Assembly: GCA_902805475.1 (NCBI GenBank)
Contig: CADCSX010000023.1
Span: 3,906,001-3,970,000, forward strand
Length of the DNA: 64,000 nt
Reading direction: 5' to 3'
Source: Entonaema liquescens
Lineage: Eukaryota; Ascomycota; Sordariomycetes; Xylariales; Xylariaceae
This document shows, piece after piece, positions 21,775 to 36,381 of the stretch. The first letter of the stretch is position 1, and the number at the start of each line of letters is the position of its first letter. The notes under the pieces were generated by a model. That model made no database searches. It had not been told where the DNA came from and was given only the letters and a program-made list of their open reading frames with translations. The position numbers and the translations under genes are program-made.

Positions 21775-24700
21775 ATTATTATTATTAAATTTATATTATA
21801 AAAATAATTAACTTTTTAATAAATTATTAATTTTTTAAATATATTTTTATTATTTTTATTATTATTATTTTTTAATATTTAAAAAAAACTTTTTAATAAT
21901 TTTAATTTAAATTTTTTTTTAAATAATTAATAATTTTTAAAATATAATTAATTAATGATAAAAAAACAAATAAATAAAAAATAAAATTATTTAAAATATT
22001 AAAATATTTTTTATAAATATAAAAATTTATATTTATTTAAAAAAACATTTATTATTATATTTTTCACCGTTTAAATAATAAAATTATTTTAATAAATATA
22101 TTAAATATAAATTAAAATAAAATAAATTTTAAAATATATTTATTTTAAATATTTTTATAAAAAAAATTAAAAGATTTATGAAAATAATATTATAATAAAA
22201 AATTTATATATTTAATTTTTTTTATATATTTTTAAATTATTTTAAATTATTGTAAATTATAATAAATATAATTTTCAAAATAAATAAAATTAAATTATTG
22301 ATTTTTTTATTTAAATTTTATATTTATTTAATAATTATAAAACGTTTTATTATATTTATAAATTTATATAAAAAAATAAAAACAAAATAATTTTAAAAGT
22401 TAATGAAAAAATTTATAATTATAATAATTATTTATAATAGTTTAAATAATTTTATCCGTTTTTTAATTAAAAATAAAATTTCTTTACAAATATATTTATT
22501 ATAAATGATAATTATTTTAATATTTAAAATAAAATATTTATAAAAATAATAAATAAATATAAAAAGAAAATTTATAATAAAATATTATTAAATTTATTAT
22601 ATTAATTTTAATAATTAAATTATTATTAAAATAATTATATAAAAATTAATAAATAATTTTTTTTATAAAATTAATTAATTATTTTTATATTATTATATTT
22701 ATATATAATTATATTATTTTTTTATAATAAAATATTATTAATATTTTTATTAAATAAATATATTTAATTAAAAATTATATTTATTGAAAAATAAATTTAT
22801 CCGTTTTTTTTACGTTATATTTATAATTTAATATTTTATTATTATTTATTTTTTTATATATAATTATTATTGTTAATAATAATAACGTTATAATTTTTAT
22901 TAAATATATTTTTATATATATATTTTTTTAAATTATTAAAATTTTTAATTTAATAATATTTAAAATAATAACGTTTGAAAATATATTTTTACTTTTTTTA
23001 AACTTTTTAATATTTATATAAAGAAAAAATTTTAAATTTTTTACTAAATAAATAAAATTATAACTTAAAATATAAACCGTAATTAAAATAATAATATTTT
23101 ATTTAATAATTTAAAAGTTTATTATTTTTTAAAATATTTAAATATTAACATAAATTATTATTTAAATAACTTTATAAAAATTACGTTTAAATTTTAATAA
23201 AAAAAATTTTATTTATTAATATATTAATTATTATATAACTATTTTAATAATAATTTAATTTTTTATTAAAAAATTAAAAAACTCATAATAATTACGAAAT
23301 TTAAATTTAATTTCTTTTTTTTAAAAAAAATAAACGTTAAACTATTACGTTAAACTATATATAAAATTATTTAAATAATAAATTTTTAAATTACGAAATA
23401 AAATATTATTATTTTAATTATAATTTACGTTTTAAATTATAATTTTATTTATTACGTAAAAAATTAAAAAGTTTTTTTTTATATAAATATTAAAAAGTTT
23501 ATTATAAAAAAATTAAAAATATATTTTAAAATATTATTATATTAATTAAAATAATATTAATTTAATAATAAGAAATATATTAAATTAATCATAATTATAT
23601 AATTTTATAAAAAATGTTATATTTGTAAAAATTATATAAATATTATATATATTTTTATATAAGTTTATTAATATATAATTATATTTTTAATATTTACTTT
23701 ATTGTTAATTTTTAATTTTTTAATTTGTGTTTAATTTGAAATAATTTTATTAATTTTAATTAATGAAATAATTTATAAATTATTTAATTAAAAGAATTCT
23801 TATATTTCTTTTAAAATATACATATATAATTATATCATTTTTAATTAAATTAAAAATTTTAAAAAGTTAAAATTTTATAATAATATTATTAATTAAATAG
23901 TAAAAATTTTAATTAATAACAAAAAATATAGTAAGAAATATAAAAAATAAAATTTATTAAAAATTATAAATAAATATTAATAAATTTATATATATAAAAA
24001 AGTATTTATTATTATAAAATAATTATAATTATTACCGATTTAATATTTTTTTTTAAAAGAATTTTAATAAATAATAATTTAATAAATATTTTATAAATAT
24101 AATATTTAAATTTTATAATTTAATGAAAACAAAATAATTTAAAATTAAAAGAAATTATAAAATTAATTAATAATATTAACTTTATATATAAAAAAATAAT
24201 TATAAAATAATAAATTATAAATATAATATAAATAAAAATAAAATAAATAAACTTATTTTAATATAAATATAATTGTTATTTAATTTTATTTATTTAATAA
24301 AAATATTAATAATATTTTATTATAAAAAAATAGTATAATTATATATAAATATAATAATATAAAAATAAATAAATAAAAATTTAAAACTTTTTTACTAAAT
24401 ATTATATATTTATTATTAAAATAAATTATTTATAAATTCTGATTATAGAATTTTATAAATAAATTAATTTATATTAAATAAATAGAATTTAATTATATTA
24501 AATGTTTATATAATAAAAAATATTTAATTAATATTTAAAAAAAATTTTTATATAAATAATTATGATTATTATAAAATGAATTATTTATAATTATTAAATA
24601 ATAAATATTTTTATTGCAAATAAAAAGATTAATTATATATTAATATTAAAAAAAAATATTAAATAATATGAAATTAATTATTAAAAATAATAAAACTTTA

Positions 24701-26898
24701 TAAAAATATAATTGTTCGTAAATTTTATAAAAAGGATTTTATATATTTTTTAAAATTAATATAATTCATATTAATATATAAATTATAATATTATTATAAA
24801 AAGCTTTATAATTTACATTATATAATTTTATTTTATAATTAATTAATATAAATATTATATTTTTTAGGGTAATATTTTTATATTAATTATAAAATATTAA
24901 ATTAAATTATAACAATATTATAAATTTAAAATTAAAAAAAAATTTTAATAATAAACTTCAAAATTAAAAAATAAAATAATTAAAATTACGTTAAATGAAT
25001 AATTAATAAATAATGAATTTAATAATAAATTATTAAATTTAAAATTATTGAATTTATTAAAATTTAATAAATTTCTAAAATATATAAATATATAAAATTA
25101 AAATTGTTTTTAAAATGATTAAAATCATTAAATTTATTACATAATAATTTAATATTAAGTTATATTTAATATATATGTATAAAAATGAAGTTTGATATAA
25201 AGTTAATATATAATTATTAATTAAGATTTAATAGATTTTTAATTTATTAAATTTTAAAGAAAATTAATTTTTATTTTATTTTATAAAATTACTTTTTATT
25301 TTAGTAATTCTATTTTATTATTAATAAATAATTACCTTTAAAAAATTTAATATTATATTAATAATAATAAATAAATTTAATAAAATTTTTTAATTATATT
25401 TAAATATATAAAATATATAATAAAAACTTAAATTTAAATTTTTTATATTATATTAATATTAATAAATTAAAATTTATCCGTAAAATTTATATTAAATAAA
25501 ATTTTTAAATTTATATTAATTCTTTAATGATCTTTAAAAAAGATTTATAATATAATATTAATAATATTTATAAATTATTATTTATAAATAAATAAATAAA
25601 ATAAAAAATAAAATTAAAACGTAAAAATTATAATTTAATATTATATTATTATTAAATTAAATATTAATTTAATATATATTATTTTAATTTTTTAATATAA
25701 TTTAAATAATATAAATTTTTAATATTAAATAAATTGGTAAATAAAATACTTTTTAATTTTATTAATTTTTAAAATTTTAGAAAAAAATTTTAATTTTAAT
25801 ATTTAAAAAAAGATTTATTAATAAAAATTTAAAACTTTTAAAATACAAAATAAAATTTATTTTTAATTTTATAAAAAATATTATTTATTAAAAAGAATTG
25901 GATTAAAAATTGTTTTTATGAAAAATAAATTTTTTAATATTATAAAAAAATTTAAGATTTTATTTATAAATTAAATTTTTTAAAATATTAATATATTTAT
26001 AAAATTATATTAATTATTTAATTTATATTAATTTTAATAAAACTAAATTTTTTAAATAAAAAGAAATTTAAAATTTAAAAAAGCGTTTATTAAAGAAAAT
26101 ATAACTAAATATAATTGTTATAAAATTAAAGGTTTTTTAAAAAATATATAAATAAAATTAAAAAATTTTTAATAATTAAATATTTAATTTATTAAAAAAT
26201 TATAAATTAAAAGATAATTAATTAAATTTTAAAAGTTTATTTATAAAAAATATAATAAAATGAATTAAATAATTTAATTAAAAATATATTTAAAAAATTA
26301 AAAAAATTAAATAAATAATTTTTTTAATAATAAATTTAATATATTAAATATAAATAAAATAAATTTGAAAATTTAATTATTAATAAAATATAATATATTT
26401 TAATAATTTTAAAGATAATAATAAATAATTTTAAATATATTTAATTTATTTTATTATATTAAATAATAATATAATATTTAATAAATATAATCTTTTATAA
26501 ATATTTTTTAAATATAATTTATTATTTATTAAAATTTTATAATTAAAATTTTTATTATTTAAATTTTTTAATTATTTATAAAAAAATAAATAATATTATA
26601 TAATTTAATTAAATTATAATAATTAATTATTTTTATAATATAATTTATTATAAATTTTATAATATTTAATTTAATAAATTTTAATAGTTAAAAAATTAAC
26701 ATTATAAAATATAATATTATTTAAAAAAATAATTTTAAATAATTTTAAAATTAATATTAAACATAGCTTAATATATATTTATTAAATTAAAATTTAGTAT
26801 AAAGTTTAATATATAATTATTAATCAAAATTTAATAAATTTTTAATTTATTAGATTTTAAAAAAATTATTTAATTTTATTTTGTAAAATTACTTTAAA
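21775..26898 (+). mobile_element. Truncated copy of LTR 'element 2'
   Basis: 21805 onward (aactttttaataaattatta) matches 26985 onward of the full copy. 21980-22180 matches 27930-28140, and 24430-24870 matches 30500-30900. After an LTR at 25153-25298, 25310-26700 matches 33245-34735. It ends in the LTR at 26755-26898, which also serves as the first LTR of the next copy. The left LTR is missing, and internal blocks are deleted relative to the 9.6-kb copy. Matches were found by eye; exact limits may shift by tens of bases. Confidence 0.6.
25153..25298 (+). repeat. Isolated LTR of element 2
   Basis: 146 bp aligned end to end with the LTRs at 36236 and 26755 (tattaagtt... to ...ttactttt). It sits between the two halves of the truncated copy. 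No clean target duplication is visible around it. Confidence 0.6.
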
Positions 26899-29800
26899 TT
26901 TAATAATTTTACCTCTTTTTCCTTTATTATTAATAATTTAATAACGTAAAAATAATTAATCTTAAAGTAAATTTATTTTATAAATAATTAACTTTTTAAC
27001 AAATCGTTTATTTTTTAAATATTTATTTATTTAAATTTTAAAAAAAATAAAATTTATTTTATTTAAAAATATATTTTAAATATATTATTTTTACAACTTT
27101 TACTTTTAAAACTTTTAAAATATATATTTTTCTTATATAAATAAAATAGTTTAATAAATATTTTTAAAATTTTAATTTATAATTATTTATTTTTATTTAT
27201 AAAATTTTATAATTTTATTAATAATTATAATTCGAAAATTCTTTAATTTTTTCCATTTAATTTTTATTTACTTTTTTTTTAATTATACTTTTTAAATATT
27301 TTTTTTAAAAATAAAATTATAATTTTTTTTATTAAAAACCTATTTTTTTTCTTAATATATTATTTCTTTTAAAAGTAAAATTATATTTTTTTTTGTTAAA
27401 AATCCATTTCTTTTTTCAATATATCTTTATTATATTTATAAGTTTTTTAATTATTAAAAGAAATTTTTTAATTTATAATTTACGTTATTTTATTTAAAAT
27501 TATAAATTATTAAATTATTTTTTTATTTTTTTAAATATTTAATAACTTTTAATATATTATTAATTATTATTATATAATAATATTTTTATACAAAAATTCC
27601 ATATTAACATAAATTTATAAAATTTTTAATAAATAAACTTATATTATAATATTTATAATATTATTTCTTTAAAATTTTAAAAAGTAATATTAAACTTTTT
27701 TACTTTTTATTTAATAAATAATTTATATTTAGAACACTAAACTTAAATTTTATTTATTAAAATAATTTATTAATGTATTTTAAATTAAATAATAAATTTT
27801 AATAATTAATTTTTATATTTTAATTATATAAAAAATAAATTAAAAATAAAAATTAAAAAAAAATTTTTATATTTTATAAAAATGAAAAATTATCTTTAAT
27901 TTTAAAATTTTTAAATTAAATAAAATTATTTAAAATATTAAATTATTTTTTATAAAAATAAAAAAATAATTATTTTTAAATTAAATTAAAAACCTTTATT
28001 TATTTAATAAAAAAATATTTATTATTATATTTTTTTTAATTCCAAACAACAAAAACGTTTTAATAAATATATTAAATTTAAATTAAAATAAAACAAATTT
28101 TATAATTTACTTATTTTAAATATTTTCTTTAATAAATTTAATCGCAACCAATATTTTACACCGAAACTTTCAACCAAATTTTTTAAAATTTTTTAAAATA
28201 TTTTTTTTTTTAATACATTATTTTTTATCCTTTTTATTTATTTTTATAAATTTTTTTTAAATTAATTTAATAAATATAAATCTAAATTTATTTTATTAAA
28301 TAAATAATATTATTATTATAATTTAAATTATATTATAAAATAAAAATATTTATAATTTTATATAAAATATTAATAATATAACAAAAATTTTATTTTAAAA
28401 TAATAATAATATATTTAATTTAAATAATTAAAAATTTTATTATATTAATTATTTTTATTTAAATATTATTAAATTTTATAAATTTAAAAATTATATAATT
28501 ATCTTTAATAATATATATTAATAAAATATATATTTATTTATTATTTTTTATTATATAATAATAATTAATTTAATTATGTAAATTATTTTTTAAAATAATT
28601 TTTTATAATTTTTATAAGGTAATATTTAAATATAATAAATTACTTACTTAATAAAAAAATAAAAAATTATTATAATAATTAATTTAAAATATATATTAAT
28701 TTTTATTATTAATAAATTTAAAATTAATCTAATAAATATATAAATAATTATATAAATTATAATTTATAATTATATTTATTTAATAAAAAATATACTTATT
28801 ATTTAATAAATAATATAATTTTTTTTATAATATAATGATTTATAATTTTATAATATTATAATAATAAATAAATTAATTTTATAATTTTATTTATTTAAAT
28901 TTATAAAATTTTATTAATAAATTATAAAATAAAATATTTTTAAATAAATATTTTAATTATATTAAAAAAAAATAAAAATTTTATAAAAATAATATTATAA
29001 TAAAAGGTTTATTTATTTAATTTATTTTATTTAATATTTCTATTTTATTAATTATTTTAATTATATTAACTATTTTTATATTAAGTTTTTTTACCATTTT
29101 TAAATTATTTAAAATTATTATTAATATAATTTATACGGGAGAATAAGAAAATATTAATTAAAATTAAAAATTATAATGGTTAAAATAAAAAAGATATAGT
29201 GGATAAAAATAAAATAATTATAAAAATTAATAATGTTTTTTTTATTAATTAAAAAATGGATGAAGTTGTTTAAATTATTATAAAAATTATTATAGAAATT
29301 ATTATAATTATGAATAAAATAATTTTTATAAATATATTTATTATAAATAATAATTATTTTAACGAATATATTATTAATAAATTTATTTTAATTATTTTAT
29401 TAATAATTATTTTAATATTTAAGATAAAATATTTATAAATATTAATAATTTAAATAAAAATTAATAAAAATAATAAATAAATATAAAAAATTATATTATA
29501 ATAAAAAAAATAATTAAAAAAAATTATAAAAAAATATATATAAAAGTAAGTAAAGATAAATAAATCGAAAAAATTAATATAATTAATAATTATTTTTTTT
29601 TTATATATAAAATATTTTTTAATAAAAATATTATTAAATTTATTTTAAATAAAATAATTTAAATTTTAATTTTTTAAAATTATTATAATATTTTTAATAA
29701 TTAAATTGTTTTTTTTATATATAATTTTATTAAAATTTATAAAAAAAAAGTTTATATTATAAAAAAGAAGTTTTTTATAAAAAATAAATAAATTTGTTTT

Positions 29801-32800
29801 TATAAAAAAAAACTTTTATAAAAAATAAAGTTTTTAATTTTATTATAATTTAATTAAAATAAAAAATTATTTAAAATATAAATTTTATAATTTATATATA
29901 TTTTTAATTAAATATTATTTTAAAAAATATATAAAAATTAATTATAATTTATATTAATATAAAATATATTAATATTTTAATTAATTATTTATAATTAAAA
30001 AAATTTATTTTTTATATATAAATTGTTAATATATTATTTATTTTTATAAAAAATATAATTAAAAAAATTTTATTATATAAAAAAACTATTTTTTAATTAA
30101 ATTTAAAAAATAATTATAATTAAATGTAAATAATAAATTAATTTATTATTAAAATATTAATAATTTATAATAATCTTTAATTAAATTTTTTTTTAATATA
30201 TTTTTCTTTTTTAAATATATAATAAATATTTAATATTTAAATTAAATTTTAATTATAAATTTTTATAATTAATTAATTATATTAATAATAATTATTTATA
30301 AAAAAAAATTTATTTATTAATAAATCTTAATTTAAATTAATATAATAATATTATTTAAAATAATAATATAAATTTTAATTTTTTATATAAATTTATTAAA
30401 AAATGATTTAAAAAATTTTAATTAAAATTAATAATTTATTATTAAAATTAATAATTTATTTAATATTTTTATTTTTTTAAAAAAAGAAAAAATAGTTTTT
30501 TTTTTAAATTTTATAAATAAATTAATTTATATTAAATAAAAATAAAAATTTAATTATATTAAAAATTATTATAATAAAAGGTATTTTATTATTATTTAAA
30601 AAAAAAATTTTTATATAAATAATTATAATTATTATAAAAATATTATTAATAATTATTAAATAATAAAAAAATTTAATTTAAATAATAATATTATTTATAT
30701 ATTAATATTTAAAAAAAATATTAAATAATATTTAATTAATTATTAAAGATAATAAAATTTAAATAAAAAAATTATTTTTTTTAAAAATTTAATAATTAAA
30801 AAATATTTTTTTTTATAAAATAAAAAAAATATATATATATTTATTTTTAAAATTTTTATATTAATTTTATAAAATAAATTTAAAATTTAATTAATAATTA
30901 TAATATTTAAAATAAATTAAATTTTATTAAAATAATTAATAAAAAAAAAATATAAATTTATTTGATAAAAAAATAATATTAATTCAATAATAAAAGGCAT
31001 ATTAATTCGATAATAATTATAATCGTTTTATATTAATAAATATTTTTTCCCGTATATAAATTTATTAATAATAATTTATAATTTTAATTTTTTAAAATTA
31101 TCAATTTAATTAATTAATTATACGGTTGTATATATACATTTTAAATTAAAAATATAAGGTTTTTTTTATTTAAATAATTTTTCAATTAATTAATTAATTA
31201 AAATTAATAAAATTAAAATTAATAAAATTATTTAAAATTAATAATAAATTAAAAAATATTAAAATTAACAGGGTAAGCATTAAAAATACGATAATACATT
31301 AATAATTTTATATAAAAATATATATAATATTTATGCAATTTTCGTTAATATAACGTTCCCATATAAAATGGTGTAGTTATTACCAACTTAATACGTTTTT
31401 TACTACCAAATTAATATTATTTTTATAAAATAATTTTTATTATTTAATTATTTTATTTTTATAATATATTATATAATTAATAATATTTAGAAAAAACGTA
31501 TTATAATTAATTTATAATTATTTAATAAAATAATAATTTTAAATATATATTTTTTATTAATATAAAAATTTATAATTAATAAATTTTAAAAATTATATTA
31601 TATTATAATTATAAATAGATTTAAATTTTTTTTATTAATTATTTATTTAATTAAATTATTAAAATAAAATAATAATTATTTTTTTATAAAATTTTAAAAT
31701 ATTTAACGTTATATTAATAAATTATTAAACTAATTTAAATTATATTTAAAAATATATAAATAAAAAATTAAAATTTTATAAACAATTTATAATAATATAT
31801 ATTAACAATATTATTATTTATTTTAAAATATTAAAAAAATATTTAAAATATTTAATTTTAATTTTTTAATTATTTTAAAACTTTAATTTATTTATTAAAT
31901 TAAATAAATCTTTTTTAAAATATTTTATAATCTATTTTTTTAAATATTTAATAAATAATTATATAAAAATTTTTTAAAAATTAAAATTTTTATTTTTATT
32001 AATAAATTTAAAAATATATATTAATTTAATAAATTTCTTTAAAAAATTTATTTTATAATATTAATAAAAATTAATATTTTTATAAAAAAAAATAAAATAT
32101 ATTATTTAAAAATATATAATAAAAGATTTATTTAAAATAATTTTAAAATATAAAAAATAGGTAAAATTAATTAAATTTATTTTAATAAATAAAAAGAAAA
32201 AAAATTTTAAAATTATTTAAAAAAATTTAATATTTTTTAATTATTTTATTTATTAAAATATAAAAAAAATTACTTTTTTAAAATTAAATATTTTTAAATA
32301 AAAAGGTTTTATTATAATAATATTTTATAATAAAAAAAAATAGGATAATTTAAAATTAATTATAAATTTTATTAAATTTATATAATATTTTAATAAAATA
32401 TTAATTAAAATAAAATAATAATATTAAATAATAAAATTAAAAATAGTTTATTTAATTTAAATTTATAAATAATTTTAAATTTATATTTAATTTTATTTAT
32501 ATAATATTATAATTTTTATAAATTATAAAGTTATATAAAATATAATTAATTAAATAATTTTAAAATTTATAAATTTAATAAAATTTAATTTATATTTAAT
32601 AATAACTTTAATATATTTATTTTAATTTTATTTAAATATTTAATATATATTAAATTATATTAATTTAATATTAAATATTTTATTTAAATTATTTATATAT
32701 AATAATATAAAAAATATAATAAAAATTATAAATTAATTTAAAAATTAATTAAATAATATAATTAAAATAATAATAATTTTACTAAATAAAATAAAAGTAA

Positions 32801-35800
32801 AAATTGTTATTAATTATATATATAATAAAAAATTAATTAAAATTATTAAAAAGTTTATAAATAAATTAATTATAAAAAAATCTATTAAAAATTTTTATTA
32901 TTAATTAAATAATAATAATTTATTATATATAATAAAAAAAAATAATATTAAATATTTTTATATTTTTAATAATTATATTTTTATAATATTTAAAATAATA
33001 TATAATTATAAATATTATTTTAATTTAAAAAAAATAACTTATAATTTAAACAGTTTTAATATTAATTATTTATTTAAAAAATTAATTAATTACTTTATTT
33101 ATTATTTTAAATACAAAATAAATTAAATAAATTAATATTAAATATTAAATAAATTTAAATTAATTTATAAACTATTTTAATTATTTTATATAATTATAAT
33201 AAATTTTATAATTACTTTATTAAAAATTTTTATAATAAATATAATTTAATAAATAATTAATTTTAAAAAATTAATATTATATTAATAATAATATATAAAT
33301 TTAATAAAAAATTATTAATTATACTTAAATGTATAAAATATATAATAAAAAATTAAATTTATATTTTCTATATTATATTAATATTAATAAATTAAAATTT
33401 ACTTATTAAAATTATATTAAAAAAAAATCTTAAATTTATATCGGATTTTTAATAATTTTTATAAAAAAATTATAATATTATATTAATAATATTTATAAAT
33501 TATTATTTATAAATAAATAAATAAAATAAAAAATAAAATTAAAATATTAAAATTATTATTAAATATTATATTATTATTAAATCAAATATTATATAAATAT
33601 ATATTATTTTAATTATTTAATATAATTTAAATAATATAAAATTTTTGGTATTAAGAAAATTATTAAATAAAATAGTTTTTAATTTTAAAATAAAATTATT
33701 TTTATTAGTTTTTAAAATCCCAAAAAAATCCCCTAATTTCGAAACTTAAAAAAAGATTTATTAATAAAAAATTAAAATAATAATTAATTATATTATAATA
33801 AAAACTAAAATAAAATATAATAAAAATTAAAATTGTTAAACTTTTAAAATAAAAAATAAAATTTATTTTTATTTTTATAAAAATTATTATTTACTAAAAA
33901 AACCAAATTAAAAATAATTTTTATAAAAAATAAATCCTTTTATTATTATAAAAAAAATTATAAATTTTGCTTATAAAATAAATTTCTTATAATATTAATA
34001 TATTTATAAAATTATATTAATTATTTAATTAATATTAACTTTAAAAAAATTAAATTTTTTTAATAAAAAAAAATTAAAATTTAAAGAAATTTTTATTAAA
34101 AAAAATATAAATAAATATATTTTTTTTAAAATTAAAATTTTTTTTAAAAAGATATATAAATAAAGTTAAAAAAAAATTAATAATTAAATATTTAATTTAT
34201 TAAAAAAAATATAATAGAATTAATAAAATAATTTAATTAAAAATATAAAAAAATTAAAGAAATTAAATAAATAACTTTTTTAAATAATAAAATTAATATA
34301 TTAAATATAAATATAATAAATTAAAAATTATTTTATTTTATATTAAAAATAAATTTAAAAATTTAATTATTTATAAAATATAATATATTTTATTAATTTT
34401 AAATATTATAATAAATAATTTTAAATATATTTAATTTATTTTATTATATTAAATAATAATATTAAATTATTTTAAAAAAAAATTATTATAATAATTTTAT
34501 AATATTTAATAAATATAACCTTTATAAATATTAAAATTTTTAAATAATTATTTATTATAATTATTTTTTTTTTAAATTTTATAATTAATAATTTTTATTA
34601 TTTAAATTATTTAATTATCTTTAAGAAATAAATAATATAATATAATTAAATTAAATTACGATAATTAATTATTTTTGTAATATAATTTTTTAAAAATTTT
34701 ACGATGTTTGGTTTAAAGAATTTTAATAATTAGAAAAATAATATTATAAGTTATAGTGTTGTGTAAATAAATTTAAGATTATAATGGAAGTATATATATG
34801 ATGATAGAAAAATAGTAAAATTTTAATAAAAATGGATATATAAATAATAAAATATTAATAATTATTTTTATAATATAATAGAAAAAATATGTAAATAGGA
34901 AAAATATATAAATATATAAAATAAATTAATTTAATTTAAATAATATTTAATTAATTTTAATATTAATTATAAACAAATTTAAGAAATATTAAAAATATAC
35001 TTTATTATTTTATAAATTTTATTTAAAATATAATTTATTCAAAATAATTAAATTTTTAAGTTTAATTAAAGTAGATTAATAATTATTTAACATTTTATTA
35101 TATTAATAAATAAAAACGTTTTTAATTAATATAAAATAGTATAGAATTATAAATAATTATTAATTTAATGGTATAATTATTTTTATAATATTTAAAATAA
35201 AAGTAATAGAAGTTTTATAAATATATAAAAATAGAAAAAAATAGGATTTTAATATATTATTAAATTAAATTAAATATTTTTTAATGATAATTAAACTTTA
35301 TTAATTTATAATTTTTTAAAATCGGAAAATTTTTATTTTTTAAATAAATTATTTTAAAATTTTAAAAAATATAAATTTTGTAAAATTAAATATAAAAATT
35401 GCTAAATAAAATAATATTTATAAGGTTGAAGATGTGAAAGCTTTAAAGAAAATAGTTATATTTATAAGATTAAATAAAGTAAAAAAAGTAAAAAATTAAT
35501 TATATAAAAAGAATAAAGAAAATAATAATAATAATAATATTTTATAAATTAATAAAATTTAAATAAAGCTTATAAAAGGTAAAGAATTAACTAAAAATAA
35601 ATAACTGATTATATATATAATTTTTTTAATAATATTTTTTCTTTTTTTTATTATACTTTTTATATTTCTTACTATACTTTCCCCGTTTTTTATTATATTT
35701 TTTTTTCTTTACGTTTTCGTATCTTTTTATTATATTTCTTTACCTTTTTAAGTAATTAATAAAATAACATTTAATTAAATTTAAATTTTAATATTATAAA

Positions 35801-36381
35801 TTTATTATAAAAACTTTAAATTAATTAATTAAATTAAAGTAATTATATATTATTTTAATTTAAAACTTTATTTTAATTATAATTATAATAATAAATTTAA
35901 TAAAAATATAAAAAAATTTAATTATTTAAATTAATAATTTTATAACTTATAAAAAATAATAAATTAAAAAAATTAAAATAACTTAAATACTTTAAATAAA
36001 AATTTCATTTTTAAAAGTTAAAATAATAACTTAATTAAATATTTTAAAAAATATAATAAATTTATTAAATAATGAAAATGAAAATAAAAAAAGAGAATAA
36101 ATAGTTAGATTCATTAAGCAATAAATATTAATACCGAAAATTTTAATAAAAAATATTAAATAAAAACGTTATAATTTAAAATTTTAAAAAAATATCAAAA
36201 TATATTTAAAAAAATTTTTAAAAAAGAGAAAATAATATTAAACACAATTAAATATATATTTATAAAATTAAAGTTTAATATAAAATTTAATATATAATTA
36301 TTAATTAAAATTTAATAAATTTTTAATTTATTAGATTTTAAAAGAATTAATTTTGATTTTATTTTGTAAAATTATTTTATA
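26755..36381 (+). mobile_element. Full-length LTR retroelement 'element 2', RIP-destroyed
   Basis: Two direct ~145-bp repeats bound it: 26755-26898 and 36236-36381. Both start tattaaa (TG reduced to TA by RIP) and end near the form ctactttaca, so the ancestral ends read TG...CA as in an LTR. The interior of about 9.3 kb occurs again, inverted, at 41.7-61.4 kb, and in part at 21.8-26.7 and 40.0-41.5 kb. No coding frame survives, so the superfamily is unknown. At 27198-27202 and 27748-27752 this copy has the empty target sites for two insertions present in the inverted copy. Confidence 0.65.
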
